From NCBI RefSeq assembly GCF_001294205.1, contig NZ_LAQT01000011.1, forward strand, positions 1 to 38,349: DNA of 38,349 nucleotides. The letters are read 5' to 3'. A program made the position numbers and the translations under genes. This DNA comes from Amantichitinum ursilacus (lineage in GTDB: Bacteria > Pseudomonadota > Gammaproteobacteria > Burkholderiales > Chitinibacteraceae). The first letter of the stretch is position 1. The number at the start of each line of letters is the position of its first letter. The notes under the pieces were generated by a model. It saw only the letters and a list, made by a program, of their open reading frames with translations. It made no database searches and was not told the origin of the DNA. Below are positions 21,746 through 30,273 of the stretch, in pieces.

Positions 21746-23533
21746 ATGACGCCGCCCATTTCGCCCGGAAACCTTAACGACCCGTGGACGCCCGCCGCCC
21801 AGCCCGCCACGGTGGCCGCGCTGACCGAGATGGCGCCTGATCCGGTGCCCGCCGCCGCGCCCGACGCGCCGTACTCGCCGCTGGAATCGCGCAAGCATCA
21901 GATGTTCCCGATCCTGAGTGCGCATGACATCAGCCGCATCGAGCGCTTTGGCGAGCGTCGCAGCTACGCCAGTGGCGACGTGCTGTACCACCAGGGACGA
22001 CCCGGCCCCGGCCTGTTTGTGATTCTGGAAGGCGAGGTACAGATCATTACGCGCGATGGCCTCGGTCATGTCAGCGTGGTGGTGGAGCAGGGCGCGGGTC
22101 AGTTTATGGCCGAGGTGGGGCAACTGTCGGGCAAGCCGGCGTTGGTGGAGGGCATCGCGCTGAGCGCGGTCGAGGTGTGGCTGGTGTCGCCCGAGCATCT
22201 GCGCGCCTTGCTGGTGGCCGAAGCCGACCTGGGCGAACGCATCATGCGCGCGCTGATTTTGCGTCGCGTTGGCCTGATCGAAAAAGGCCGTGGTCTGGTG
22301 CTGGTGGGCGGCGAAGCCAGCGGCCGTCTGCATAATCTGCAGAGCTTTCTGCGCCGCAACGCCTATCCGCACGCGGTGATGCAGGCGGATGAAGACGCCG
22401 ATATCAAATTGCTGCTGGAGCGCATTACGCCCAAGGCCAGCGAATACCCGCTGGTGATTTGCCCCGATGGCACGGTGCTGCGCGCGCCCGATGAGGGCGA
22501 GCTGGCCACGCACCTGGGTTTGCTACCCGACTTTGATCCGCAGCATGTCTACGATGTCGCCGTGGTCGGCGCGGGCCCGGCCGGGCTGGCGGCCGCCGTG
22601 TACGCCGCATCCGAAGGCTTGTCGGTGGCGGTGTTTGAATGCCGCGCGCCAGGTGGTCAGGCCGGGGCCAGTTCGCGCATTGAGAATTACCTGGGCTTTC
22701 CCACCGGTATTTCGGGCCAGGCGTTGGCCGGGCGCGCGTTTGTACAGGCGCAAAAATTTGGGGCGCATCTGGCCATCCCACTGGAAGTAAAAGCGCTGCA
22801 TTGCCAGGAGAGCCCACTACAGCTTGAATTACGCGACGGCCGCCGGATCCCCACGCGCACCGTAGTAGTAGCTAGTGGCGCGGTATATCGCCGCCCGCGC
22901 ATCGAGCATCTGGAACGCTTTGAAGGCCGCGGTGTGTATTACTGGGCGTCGCCGGTCGAGGCCAAATTGTGCCGCGATGAAGAAGTGATGCTGGTTGGCG
23001 GCGGCAATTCGGCGGGGCAAGCGGCCGTGTTTCTGGCCACCCATGCCAAACGCGTGCATATCGTGATCCGTGCGGCGGACTTCTCGGCCAGTATGTCGCG
23101 CTATCTGATCGAACGCATTGAGTCGCAGCCCAATATCAGCATGCATGTGCGCTCGGAAATCTGCGGTTTGATCGGCGATGACCACGGCCTGACCGGTGTG
23201 GCGTACCAGACGCATGCGGACGACGGTCAGCTGGATGTCGCCACGCTAAACGTACGCCATCTTTTCTTGTTTATCGGCGCGGACCCCAACACCGACTGGC
23301 TGCGCGATTGCGACGTGGAGATCGATAACAAGGGCTTTGTGCCGACCGGCGCCGCGGTCGCCACGCAAGCCAGCGGCCCGGACTACGCCTTGCAGACCTC
23401 GGTGCGCGGCGTATTTGCCATTGGCGACGTGCGCTCAGGCTCTACCAAACGCGTCGCCGCCGCCGTGGGCGAGGGTGCAGGCGTCGTCGCGCAAATCCAT
23501 GCCTACCTGGCGCAGGCCGTGACCACCGCATAG
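21746..23533 (+). CDS. Cyclic-nucleotide-domain / thioredoxin-reductase-like flavoprotein lacking the CxxC
   Basis: The 595-residue protein fuses three parts. Residues 52-165 are a cNMP-binding-type barrel (YHQGRPGPGLFVILEGEVQI). Residues 185-260 are a thioredoxin/glutaredoxin-like segment without cysteines in the active position. From residue 268 a TrxB-like FAD/NAD(P)H module follows, with GAGPAG (275-280), APGGQAGASSRIENYLGFP, GGGNSAGQ (418-425) and FAIGDVRSGSTKRVAAAVGEGA near the end. The redox CxxC of TrxB is replaced by YYWASPVEAKLC (398-409), leaving one Cys, so it is not a classical thioredoxin reductase. The start has GGAG 7 bases upstream. This fusion is known in several phyla without a settled function. 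Confidence 0.88.
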   Translation: MTPPISPGNLNDPWTPAAQPATVAALTEMAPDPVPAAAPDAPYSPLESRKHQMFPILSAHDISRIERFGERRSYASGDVLYHQGRPGPGLFVILEGEVQIITRDGLGHVSVVVEQGAGQFMAEVGQLSGKPALVEGIALSAVEVWLVSPEHLRALLVAEADLGERIMRALILRRVGLIEKGRGLVLVGGEASGRLHNLQSFLRRNAYPHAVMQADEDADIKLLLERITPKASEYPLVICPDGTVLRAPDEGELATHLGLLPDFDPQHVYDVAVVGAGPAGLAAAVYAASEGLSVAVFECRAPGGQAGASSRIENYLGFPTGISGQALAGRAFVQAQKFGAHLAIPLEVKALHCQESPLQLELRDGRRIPTRTVVVASGAVYRRPRIEHLERFEGRGVYYWASPVEAKLCRDEEVMLVGGGNSAGQAAVFLATHAKRVHIVIRAADFSASMSRYLIERIESQPNISMHVRSEICGLIGDDHGLTGVAYQTHADDGQLDVATLNVRHLFLFIGADPNTDWLRDCDVEIDNKGFVPTGAAVATQASGPDYALQTSVRGVFAIGDVRSGSTKRVAAAVGEGAGVVAQIHAYLAQAVTTA

Positions 23534-23559
23534 GGTGGGTCTTGACCCACCATTCAAAG
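23531..23559 (+). repeat. Dispersed palindromic repeat, copy 1
   Basis: TAGGGTGGGTC-TT-GACCCACC followed by ATTCAAAG begins exactly at the TAG stop codon of the flavoprotein. The core palindrome is GGTGGGTC/GACCCACC. Related copies lie at 23677-23729 (inverted) and 38191-38223. Confidence 0.75.
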
Positions 23560-23676
23560 CAAAGTGCAATTCCACCGACTCTAGCAAACCATATATTCAA
23601 CGCAAGGGATGGATCGGTGCAGCCCCTCGCAAGAACGCATATCCAAAGCTTTTAGTCACGAGCACGACCTGGCAGG

Positions 23677-23729
23677 CCACTTTGAGTGGTGGGTCCTGAC
23701 GGGGACGCCGAGTCCCACCCTATGCGCAC
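23677..23729 (-). repeat. Dispersed palindromic repeat, copy 2 (inverted)
   Basis: Read on the minus strand, this is GTGCGCATAGGGTGGG, a loop about 20 bases long, then GGACCCACCACTCAAAGTGG. It shares flanks with the copy at 38191 and faces copy 1 head to head 118 bases away, as in REP/BIME doublets. Confidence 0.7.
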
Positions 23730-23801
23730 CGCCGCGTGCCGCGTTGCACCAAACTGGCGCGTTTCTGACAAAAATACAACACTGTCTGTGGCGTCGCCCG
23801 C

Positions 23802-23816
23802 TGGCATGCTTCTTGC
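23802..23816 (+). promoter_or_regulatory. Sigma-54 (RpoN) type promoter upstream of the AraC-type gene
   Basis: TGGCATG-CTTC-TTGC fits the -24/-12 consensus TGGCACG-N4-TTGC with a single change. The essential GG and GC are present with the required 10 bases between them. The start would be near 23828. Sigma-54 control would tie the island to nitrogen supply, which suits polyamine use as a nitrogen source; activator sites were not identified. Confidence 0.55.
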
Positions 23817-24077
23817 CATCATAAAAGCGTAACGTGGCGTCGAGGCCACAGCCCGCGGCGGCGGCATTGCCGTAACCCCGGCGCCAGGGTTAGAACTTCG
23901 GCTGCCACGAAACAAATACACAAACACAAAAAAGCACAGCTCAACGCACAACAGACTGGATGGAAGCGTCCCGAACGCCCGCGCACGTCGCGGCAACGGG
24001 GAAGAAGCGTCAGGCCTGCCGGGAGTCCCCCACACTGGCGCCGCGCTTCGATACGCCAAAAAAAAGGGACCTGGAGC

Positions 24078-25172
24078 ATGAAAAACGCGGGCTCATGTGT
24101 GCAAAAACAAGCGGCCCTGGTGCCGTCGACATTACAGACCATTTCCACCATCGCGCGCCTGACCGGGCGGCGTGATATCCCCCCCGAAGCCGTACTGGCC
24201 GGCAGCGGCATTGCGGTTTCCGATCTGCAAGACACCACCATGATGGTCACGCAGGCACAAGAATTGATCGTGGCCGGCAACGCGCTGAACCTGACCGGCG
24301 ACCCCACGCTGGGCCTGCAGATTGGCAACGCATTGCGCGTTTCCAGCTTTGGCCTGCTGGGTTACGCCATGCTGGTTAGCCCCACGCTGCAAGACGCGCT
24401 GCAATGCCTGTTTGATTTTCCGCTGCTGTTTGGCGCGTATTTTGATATCTCGCTCAGCGTCGAGGGTTACGGCGCCACCCTGGCCGTCAGCAACTATCAA
24501 TACCGGTCTGATCTGGAAGTCCTCAACACCGATATGTGCCTTGCCGCGTTATGGGCCGTGGTCTGTGACGTGATGGCCGACAAGATCGCGCCGGACTGTG
24601 TGACCTTGCGCCACGCCAAGCCGGAACACGCCGCGGCGTACCGGCAGACGTTTGGTGGCCCGGCCTATTTTGGCCGCACGCAAAGCGCGGTGCATTTTCC
24701 GGCCGAGCTGTTGAATATGGCGCTGCCGCTGGCCGACCCGTTCAGCTACAACGTCATGCGCCAGCAATGCCAGCAACTGCAACGTAGCTGGCAGAACAGC
24801 AATACGCTGGATGTGATTTCACGCGCGTTGCGGCTGATGTATTCCGATCCGCTGGTCTACAACCAGCTCAATAACGTGGCGGCCGAGCTGTATATGTCCG
24901 AGCGCACCTTGCGCCGGCGGCTGGATGAAAAAGGCGTCAAGTTCCAGCATTTACTCGACCAGGTGTTGCGCGACAAAGCGGTGGAATATCTGTCGGGCAG
25001 CAGCCTGCCGGTGGCGGAAATCGCCGAACGGCTTGGCTATAGTGAGACGGCGAGCTTCCGCCATGCCTTCCGCCGCTGGACCGGTCGCTGCCCCAGCGAT
25101 TACCGCACCGCACCCGCAACACAGCGGATTAATCCGGCCATAGCAAGTTGGCCGGAATTATCTCCTGGCTGA
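24078..25172 (+). CDS. AraC family transcriptional regulator (Arabinose_bd-type sensor domain)
   Basis: This 364-residue cytoplasmic regulator has an N-terminal sensor domain of the Arabinose_bd type found in OruR-like and other AraC proteins (about residues 20-210, with GDPTLGLQIGNALRVSSFGLLGYAMLVSPTLQDAL). A C-terminal double helix-turn-helix covers about residues 262-345: NNVAAELYMSERTLRRRLDEKG, then PVAEIAERLGYSETASFRHAFRRWTG, the canonical AraC signature. Its position directly before the polyamine genes on the same strand suggests it controls them, but the effector is unknown. GGAG lies just before the ATG at 24078. Confidence 0.92.
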   Translation: MKNAGSCVQKQAALVPSTLQTISTIARLTGRRDIPPEAVLAGSGIAVSDLQDTTMMVTQAQELIVAGNALNLTGDPTLGLQIGNALRVSSFGLLGYAMLVSPTLQDALQCLFDFPLLFGAYFDISLSVEGYGATLAVSNYQYRSDLEVLNTDMCLAALWAVVCDVMADKIAPDCVTLRHAKPEHAAAYRQTFGGPAYFGRTQSAVHFPAELLNMALPLADPFSYNVMRQQCQQLQRSWQNSNTLDVISRALRLMYSDPLVYNQLNNVAAELYMSERTLRRRLDEKGVKFQHLLDQVLRDKAVEYLSGSSLPVAEIAERLGYSETASFRHAFRRWTGRCPSDYRTAPATQRINPAIASWPELSPG

Positions 25173-25339
25173 CCGGTTTCGCTCTCCAAGGGCCAGGGAT
25201 GGCCCAGGCACAATGGGTTCAACGGCGTCGCTCGCACGACGCAAAGCGCGGATAGCGCACCTGGCTGATTTGCCCGCAAAGCTTGTATACGGGCAGCGCC
25301 AGGCGCTACGGCGCGGCTGAACAACAACCGGTGTGCCCC

Positions 25340-26140
25340 ATGATGCAAGCGCAAGTTCCGTCCTCTCGCAGTGCCCCGGTGGTTGGCGTCATCGCCGACC
25401 TCAAACAGATCGGCGCGCATGGTTTTCATGCCGCGGGCCACAAATACATCGCCGCAGTAGTCGGTGGCGCGCATGCCTTTGCCGTTGTGCTGCCGGTGCT
25501 GGCGCCGCAACAAGACATCGCGCAAACGCTGGATCTGGTGGACGGACTGTTGCTGACCGGCAGCTATTCCAATGTCGAACCGCATCACTACGCCGGTCCG
25601 GCCAGCGCGCCGGGCACCTTGCATGACCCCGATCGTGACGCCAACAGCCTGCCCTTGATTAACGCTGCCATCGCGGCGGGCGTGCCGCTGCTGGGCATCT
25701 GTCGCGGGTTTCAGGAAATGAATGTCGCGCTGGGCGGATCGCTGCATCAGCGCGTGCATGAAGTGGCCGGCATGCTGCTGCACAAAGAGCGCGACGAAGA
25801 CCCGCTCGATACCCAGTACGGCCCGGCGCACCCGGTCAGCGTGGTGGCGGGCGGGCAGTTGGCGGGCTGGCTGGATGGCGCCAGCCAGATCACTGTCAAT
25901 TCTTTGCATAGCCAAGGGGTGCAAACGTTAGCGCTGCGGGCGCGGGCGGAAGCGATTGCGCCCGATGGCCTGGTCGAAGCGTTCAGCGTGCCCGAAGCAT
26001 CCCGTTTTGCCTTTGCCGTGCAATGGCATCCCGAATGGCGTTATGCCGATAACCCGGTCTCGCTGGCGCTGTTCGCCGCGTTTGGTGAGGCCTGTGCAGC
26101 GAGGAGGGCAGCACGACTGTCGCAACCAGTGACAGCTTGA
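25340..26140 (+). CDS. puuD: Gamma-glutamyl-GABA hydrolase (PuuD/SpuA-type)
   Basis: This class I glutamine amidotransferase-like enzyme removes the glutamyl group from gamma-glutamyl-GABA, releasing GABA at the end of the glutamylated putrescine route. The 266-residue protein has the nucleophile Cys121 in LGICRGFQEMNVALGGSL and His230/Glu232 in QWHPEW. LKQIG at the N-terminus and the HxxxHYxGP region near residue 82 are family-like. The start is one of two adjacent Met codons (25340 or 25343) with only a weak ribosome site; an open frame back to 25283 is not conserved-looking. It is the first structural gene of the island, matching spuA in Pseudomonas spuABCDEFGH. Confidence 0.93.
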   Translation: MMQAQVPSSRSAPVVGVIADLKQIGAHGFHAAGHKYIAAVVGGAHAFAVVLPVLAPQQDIAQTLDLVDGLLLTGSYSNVEPHHYAGPASAPGTLHDPDRDANSLPLINAAIAAGVPLLGICRGFQEMNVALGGSLHQRVHEVAGMLLHKERDEDPLDTQYGPAHPVSVVAGGQLAGWLDGASQITVNSLHSQGVQTLALRARAEAIAPDGLVEAFSVPEASRFAFAVQWHPEWRYADNPVSLALFAAFGEACAARRAARLSQPVTA

Positions 26141-26158
26141 TCAGCAGTACACGAGGCG

Positions 26159-26180
26159 GATTACGGCATGGGTCGTAATC
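26159..26180. promoter_or_regulatory. Inverted repeat upstream of puuA
   Basis: GATTACG (26159-26165) and CGTAATC (26174-26180) form a perfect 7-bp inverted repeat with 8 bases between. It lies in the 129-base puuD-puuA gap and could be an operator or an mRNA hairpin. No U-run follows. Confidence 0.4.
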
Positions 26181-26269
26181 AAAGAGTTCGATATCCGTGG
26201 TTTAAGCATTCTGTTGTGTCAGATGGACTGTAACCACCGATATGGGCCCTGAAACCAGGAACCATCCAG

Positions 26270-27604
26270 ATGGACAAGATCACCGATTTTTTGCGCGAAC
26301 ATCGTATTACCGAAGTGGAATGTGTGGTGCCCGACATGACCGGCATCGCGCGCGGCAAGATTATTCCGCGTGCCAAGTTCGAGGCCGGCGAGAACATGCG
26401 CCTGCCCGCCGCCGTGCTGTTCCAGACCGTCAATGGCGACTACCCCGAAGATGAATCGATCTCGGGCGTGACTGACCCCGACATGATCTGCGTGCCCGAC
26501 GAAGACGCCATCCGGCTGGTGCCGTGGGCGGTGGACCCCACCTGCCAGGTGATCCACGACTGCGTGCACTTTGACGGCTCGCCGGTTGAATTTGCGCCGC
26601 GCCATGTATTGCGCAGCGTACTGGCGCTGTACAAAGCGCGTGGCTGGAAGCCCGTGGTGGCACCGGAACTCGAATTTTATCTGGTGGACGTCAACAAGAA
26701 CCCCGATATTCCGCTGCAACCGCCGGTGGGTCGCTCGGGCCGCGCCGAGGTGGGCCATCAGGCGTATTCGATCGAAGCCGTTAACGAGTTCGATCCGCTG
26801 TTTGAAGACATCTACGATTACTGCGAAGCGCAAAACCTGGAAGTGGATACGCTGATCCACGAAGTCGGCGCGGCGCAGATGGAAATCAACTTTCTGCACG
26901 GCGACCCGCTTGACCTGGCCGACCGCGTGTTCCTGTTTAAACGCACGGTGCGCGAGGTGGCATTGCGCCACAACATGTACGCCACGTTTATGGCCAAGCC
27001 GATGGAAAACGAGCCGGGCTCGGCCATGCATATCCATCAAAGCATTGTCGACGCCGAAACCGGCGAGAATATTTTCAGCGATGCCGACGGCAAAGAGTCC
27101 GCGCTGTTCTATCACTACATCGCCGGTCTGCAGGCCTATGTGCCTGCGCTGATGCCGATCTTTGCGCCGTTCGTAAACAGCTATCGCCGCCTGAGCCGCT
27201 TTACCGCCGCGCCGATCAATATCCAGTGGGGCTACGACAACCGCACGGTGGGTTTGCGCGTGCCGATGTCAGGCCCGGCCAACCGTCGCGTGGAAAACCG
27301 TATTGCGGGCGTCGATTCCAACCCGTATCTGGCGATTGCCGCCACGCTGGCCGCGGGTTATCTGGGCATGGTGCAAAAGCTGGACCCCACCGAGCCCATC
27401 AGCACCGACGCCTACAACATGCCGTACGAACTGCCGCGCAATCTGGAAAGCGCCATCACCTTGATGCGCGCTTCGGCCGATGTGGCGGGCGTGCTGGGGC
27501 AGACCTTTGTTGATGCCTACACCAGCGTTAAAGAAACCGAATATGAAGCGTTTTTCCGCGTGATCAGTTCGTGGGAGCGGCGACATCTGTTGCTGTATGT
27601 CTAA
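26270..27604 (+). CDS. puuA: Gamma-glutamylputrescine synthetase (glutamine synthetase family)
   Basis: PuuA joins glutamate to putrescine with ATP, protecting the amine before oxidation. The 444-residue protein is a GS-fold enzyme: an N-terminal beta-grasp (EVECVVPDMTGIARGKIIPRAKF), then the catalytic domain with APELEFYLVD near residue 130, EVGAAQMEINF, HIHQSIVD, and RVENRIAGVDSNPYLAIAATLAAGYLG. The absence of the GS adenylylation-loop tyrosine context and the neighbouring pathway genes point to a polyamine substrate rather than ammonia. It corresponds to spuB/pauA of Pseudomonas. AGGAA lies 10 bases before the ATG; spuC follows after 45 bases. Confidence 0.93.
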   Translation: MDKITDFLREHRITEVECVVPDMTGIARGKIIPRAKFEAGENMRLPAAVLFQTVNGDYPEDESISGVTDPDMICVPDEDAIRLVPWAVDPTCQVIHDCVHFDGSPVEFAPRHVLRSVLALYKARGWKPVVAPELEFYLVDVNKNPDIPLQPPVGRSGRAEVGHQAYSIEAVNEFDPLFEDIYDYCEAQNLEVDTLIHEVGAAQMEINFLHGDPLDLADRVFLFKRTVREVALRHNMYATFMAKPMENEPGSAMHIHQSIVDAETGENIFSDADGKESALFYHYIAGLQAYVPALMPIFAPFVNSYRRLSRFTAAPINIQWGYDNRTVGLRVPMSGPANRRVENRIAGVDSNPYLAIAATLAAGYLGMVQKLDPTEPISTDAYNMPYELPRNLESAITLMRASADVAGVLGQTFVDAYTSVKETEYEAFFRVISSWERRHLLLYV

Positions 27605-27649
27605 GCCCGCCCCCAACCACGACGCTGCCCTTCACAAGGAAAACCCATC

Positions 27650-29029
27650 ATGTTGAATCAGACCAGCAGCACCCGCACCACGCAGCAATGGCAGCAACTG
27701 GATGCCGCGCACCATCTGCATCCGTTCTCGGATATGGGGTCGCTCAACCGCGCGGGCAGCCGCGTGATAACCCATGCCGAAGGCGTGTATCTGTGGGATA
27801 GCGAAGGCAACAAGATCATCGACGGCATGGCCGGTCTGTGGTGCGTCAATGTCGGTTATGGCCGCAAGGAACTGGCCGACGCCGCGCAAAAACAGATGCT
27901 TGAATTGCCGTACTACAACACCTTCTTCAAGACCACGCACCCACCGGTGATCGAGCTATCGCACGAGCTGGCGCAACTGACGCCGGAAGGCTTTAACCAC
28001 TTCTTTTATTGCAATAGCGGCTCGGAAGGCAACGACACCGTCCTGCGCATCGTGCATCAGTACTGGGCCGCGCAAGGCCAGGCCAGCAAACGCTATGTGA
28101 TCTCGCGCCACAACGCCTATCACGGCTCCACCATCGCCGGTGGCTCGCTGGGTGGGATGGGCTATATGCACGAACAGATGCCCAGTCGCGTGCCCCACAT
28201 CGTGCATATCGGCCAGCCGTACTGGTTTGGCGAAGGCGAAGGGCAGACGCCCGCCGAATTTGGCCTGGCGCGCGCCGCCGAGCTGGAGGCCAGAATCCTT
28301 GAGCTGGGTGCGGAAAATGTCGCCGCCTTTATCGGCGAGCCCTTTCAGGGCGCAGGCGGGGTGATTTTTCCGCCTGATAACTACTGGCCCGAAATAGAAC
28401 GCATCTGCCGCAAATACAACTTGCTGCTGGTGGCCGATGAAGTGATTGGCGGCTTTGGTCGCACCGGCGAATGGTTTGCGCATCAGCATTTTGGCTTCAA
28501 GCCCGATTTGATGACGCTGGCTAAAGGTTTGACCAGTGGCTATGTGCCGATGGGCGCGGTGGCGATTCAGGACCACGTGGCGCAAACGCTGATTGCAGGC
28601 GGCGATTTCAACCATGGCCTGACGTATTCGGGCCATCCGGTGGCGGCGGCGGTAGCGCTGGCCAATATCGCCATCCTGCGCGACGACGGCGTGATCGATA
28701 CGGTCAAGCACGATACCGGCCCGTATTTCCAGAAAAGCCTGCGTGAGGCGCTGGCGGCATCGCCCATCATCGGCGAAATCCAGGGCCACGGCCTGGTGGC
28801 AGGCATGCAGTTAAGCCCGCAAGCCGGTTCGCAAACGCGCTTTGAAAATGGCGGCGATATCGGCCTGATCTGCCGCGACCATTGCTTTGCCAACAACCTG
28901 ATCATGCGGGCGACGGGTGATCGCATGTTGCTATCGCCGCCGCTGGTGATCAGCCGTAGCGAAATTGATGAACTGGTCGAAAAAGCCGCGCGTTGTTTGC
29001 GGCTGACTGCGGAAGGCCTCGGTTATTAA
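27650..29029 (+). CDS. spuC: Putrescine--pyruvate aminotransferase SpuC-type
   Basis: This PLP-dependent class III aminotransferase moves the amino group of putrescine to pyruvate, giving 4-aminobutyraldehyde and alanine. The 459-residue protein has NSGSEGNDT near residue 122 (phosphate-binding), HNAYHGST near residue 144, Asp253 in VADEVIGGFGRTG, and the PLP lysine Lys292 in LAKGLTSGYVPMG. The N-terminal HLHPFSDM and AGLWCVNVGYGRKEL are SpuC-like. It offers a second, non-glutamylated route alongside PuuA-PuuB, with PuuC a candidate for the next step. A good AAGGA site precedes the ATG; the next gene has a 124-base leader. Confidence 0.93.
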   Translation: MLNQTSSTRTTQQWQQLDAAHHLHPFSDMGSLNRAGSRVITHAEGVYLWDSEGNKIIDGMAGLWCVNVGYGRKELADAAQKQMLELPYYNTFFKTTHPPVIELSHELAQLTPEGFNHFFYCNSGSEGNDTVLRIVHQYWAAQGQASKRYVISRHNAYHGSTIAGGSLGGMGYMHEQMPSRVPHIVHIGQPYWFGEGEGQTPAEFGLARAAELEARILELGAENVAAFIGEPFQGAGGVIFPPDNYWPEIERICRKYNLLLVADEVIGGFGRTGEWFAHQHFGFKPDLMTLAKGLTSGYVPMGAVAIQDHVAQTLIAGGDFNHGLTYSGHPVAAAVALANIAILRDDGVIDTVKHDTGPYFQKSLREALAASPIIGEIQGHGLVAGMQLSPQAGSQTRFENGGDIGLICRDHCFANNLIMRATGDRMLLSPPLVISRSEIDELVEKAARCLRLTAEGLGY

Positions 29030-29153
29030 AGCGCGGGCCCGGACGCGATGGCGCAGCGCCGTAACAGCATGATGATTTTGTTTTCAGGTAGTCAATGTCG
29101 CGATCCGGGCAATCCGGAATTCATTTAATAGATCTTCCTGTGGGAGTAGGGAA

Positions 29154-30248
29154 ATGATGCGCAAGCTTTCTGGCAGTCTGGCCGTATTGGCCCTCTGTTG
29201 TACAGCGCCCGCCATGGCCGCTGATTCGGTGCTGAATGTATATAACTGGTCGGACTATATCGCCAAAGACACCATTGCCAATTTTGAAAAAGAAAACAGC
29301 ATCAAGGTTAAATACGACGTTTACGACAGCGACGATACCTTGCAAGCCAAATTGCTGACCGGCCGCGCGGGTTACGACATTGTGGTGCCCACCAGCAGTT
29401 ATGCCGGCAAACAAATCCAGGCTGGCATTTTTCAGAAACTGGATAAATCAAAACTGCCTAACCTGAAACATCTCGATCCCACCTTGATGGCCTTGATTGC
29501 CGGCGCTGATCCGGGCAATCAGTATCTGGTGCCGTGGGCGTATGGCACGGATGGCCTCGGTTATAACGTCACCAAGGTGCGCGCTATTCTGGGCAAAGAT
29601 GTGGACCTGGCGAACTGGGATATTCTGTTTAAACCGGAATATGCCTCCAAGCTTAAATCGTGCGGTATTTCCATGCTGGATCAGGGCTCGGAAATCTTTC
29701 CTAACGTACTCAAATATATGGGCAAGAGCCCGGATAGCGTAAACCCGGCGGATTATCAGGAAGCGTTTGAATTACTGAAAAAAATCCGCCCGTTTATTGG
29801 CCAGTTTAATTCATCCGGTTATATCAATGATCTGGCCGGTGGTGATATCTGTATGGCGTTTGGTTGGTCGGGTGATGTCACCATTGCCAAACATCGCGCT
29901 AAAGAAGCCGGTAAATCGTACGAAATTGCTTACTTTATTCCGCATCAAGGCGCGGGGATCTGGTTTGACACCATGGCAATACCCAAAGACGCGCCGCACC
30001 CCGAAGCCGCGTTGAAATGGATCAATTACATCGAAACGCCCGAAGTGCATGCCGCCATTACCAACGAAGTGTTTTATCCCAACGCCAATCTCGAAGCCAA
30101 AAAGTTTGTGAAGCCCGATGTGGCCAACGATCCGGCCGTGTATCCGCCGCCTGAAGTCGCCAAAACATTGTTCTTGATGAAGCCGCAACCGGCCGAGATT
30201 CTGCGGCTGGAAAACCGGCTGTGGGCGCAATTCAAATCAGGTCGCTAA
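29154..30248 (+). CDS. potF: Putrescine ABC transporter substrate-binding protein
   Basis: This periplasmic protein captures putrescine (or spermidine) for PotGHI. The 364-residue protein has a type I signal peptide cut after PAMA (about residue 22) and closely follows E. coli PotF: VYNWSDYIAKDTIANFEKENSIKV, DSDDTLQAKLLTGRAGYDIVVP, CGISMLD, YINDLAGGDICMAFGWSGDV, and the C-terminal YPPPEV. The Trp/Ser/Asp of NWSD and the Trp/Asp of GWSGD are ligand-contact positions in the family. Only one binding protein is present, against two (SpuD and SpuE) in Pseudomonas. GGGAG and AGGGA lie just before the start. The AT-rich codon choice differs slightly from its neighbours, as is common for highly expressed binding proteins. 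Confidence 0.95.
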   Translation: MMRKLSGSLAVLALCCTAPAMAADSVLNVYNWSDYIAKDTIANFEKENSIKVKYDVYDSDDTLQAKLLTGRAGYDIVVPTSSYAGKQIQAGIFQKLDKSKLPNLKHLDPTLMALIAGADPGNQYLVPWAYGTDGLGYNVTKVRAILGKDVDLANWDILFKPEYASKLKSCGISMLDQGSEIFPNVLKYMGKSPDSVNPADYQEAFELLKKIRPFIGQFNSSGYINDLAGGDICMAFGWSGDVTIAKHRAKEAGKSYEIAYFIPHQGAGIWFDTMAIPKDAPHPEAALKWINYIETPEVHAAITNEVFYPNANLEAKKFVKPDVANDPAVYPPPEVAKTLFLMKPQPAEILRLENRLWAQFKSGR

Positions 30249-30273
30249 ACATTTGACGGCTTGATGCCTTGAA

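Larger units (their letters stand above)
23534..24077. other. 544-bp intergenic region between the flavoprotein and AraC-type gene
   Basis: No credible gene is present. It holds two facing palindromic repeats (23531-23559 and 23677-23729), a sigma-54-type promoter (23802-23816) and then a leader of about 250 bases before the AraC-type ATG. The leader contains a small hairpin GTGGC-GTCGAG-GCCAC near 23834-23849 and an A-rich stretch close to the gene. Confidence 0.6.
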
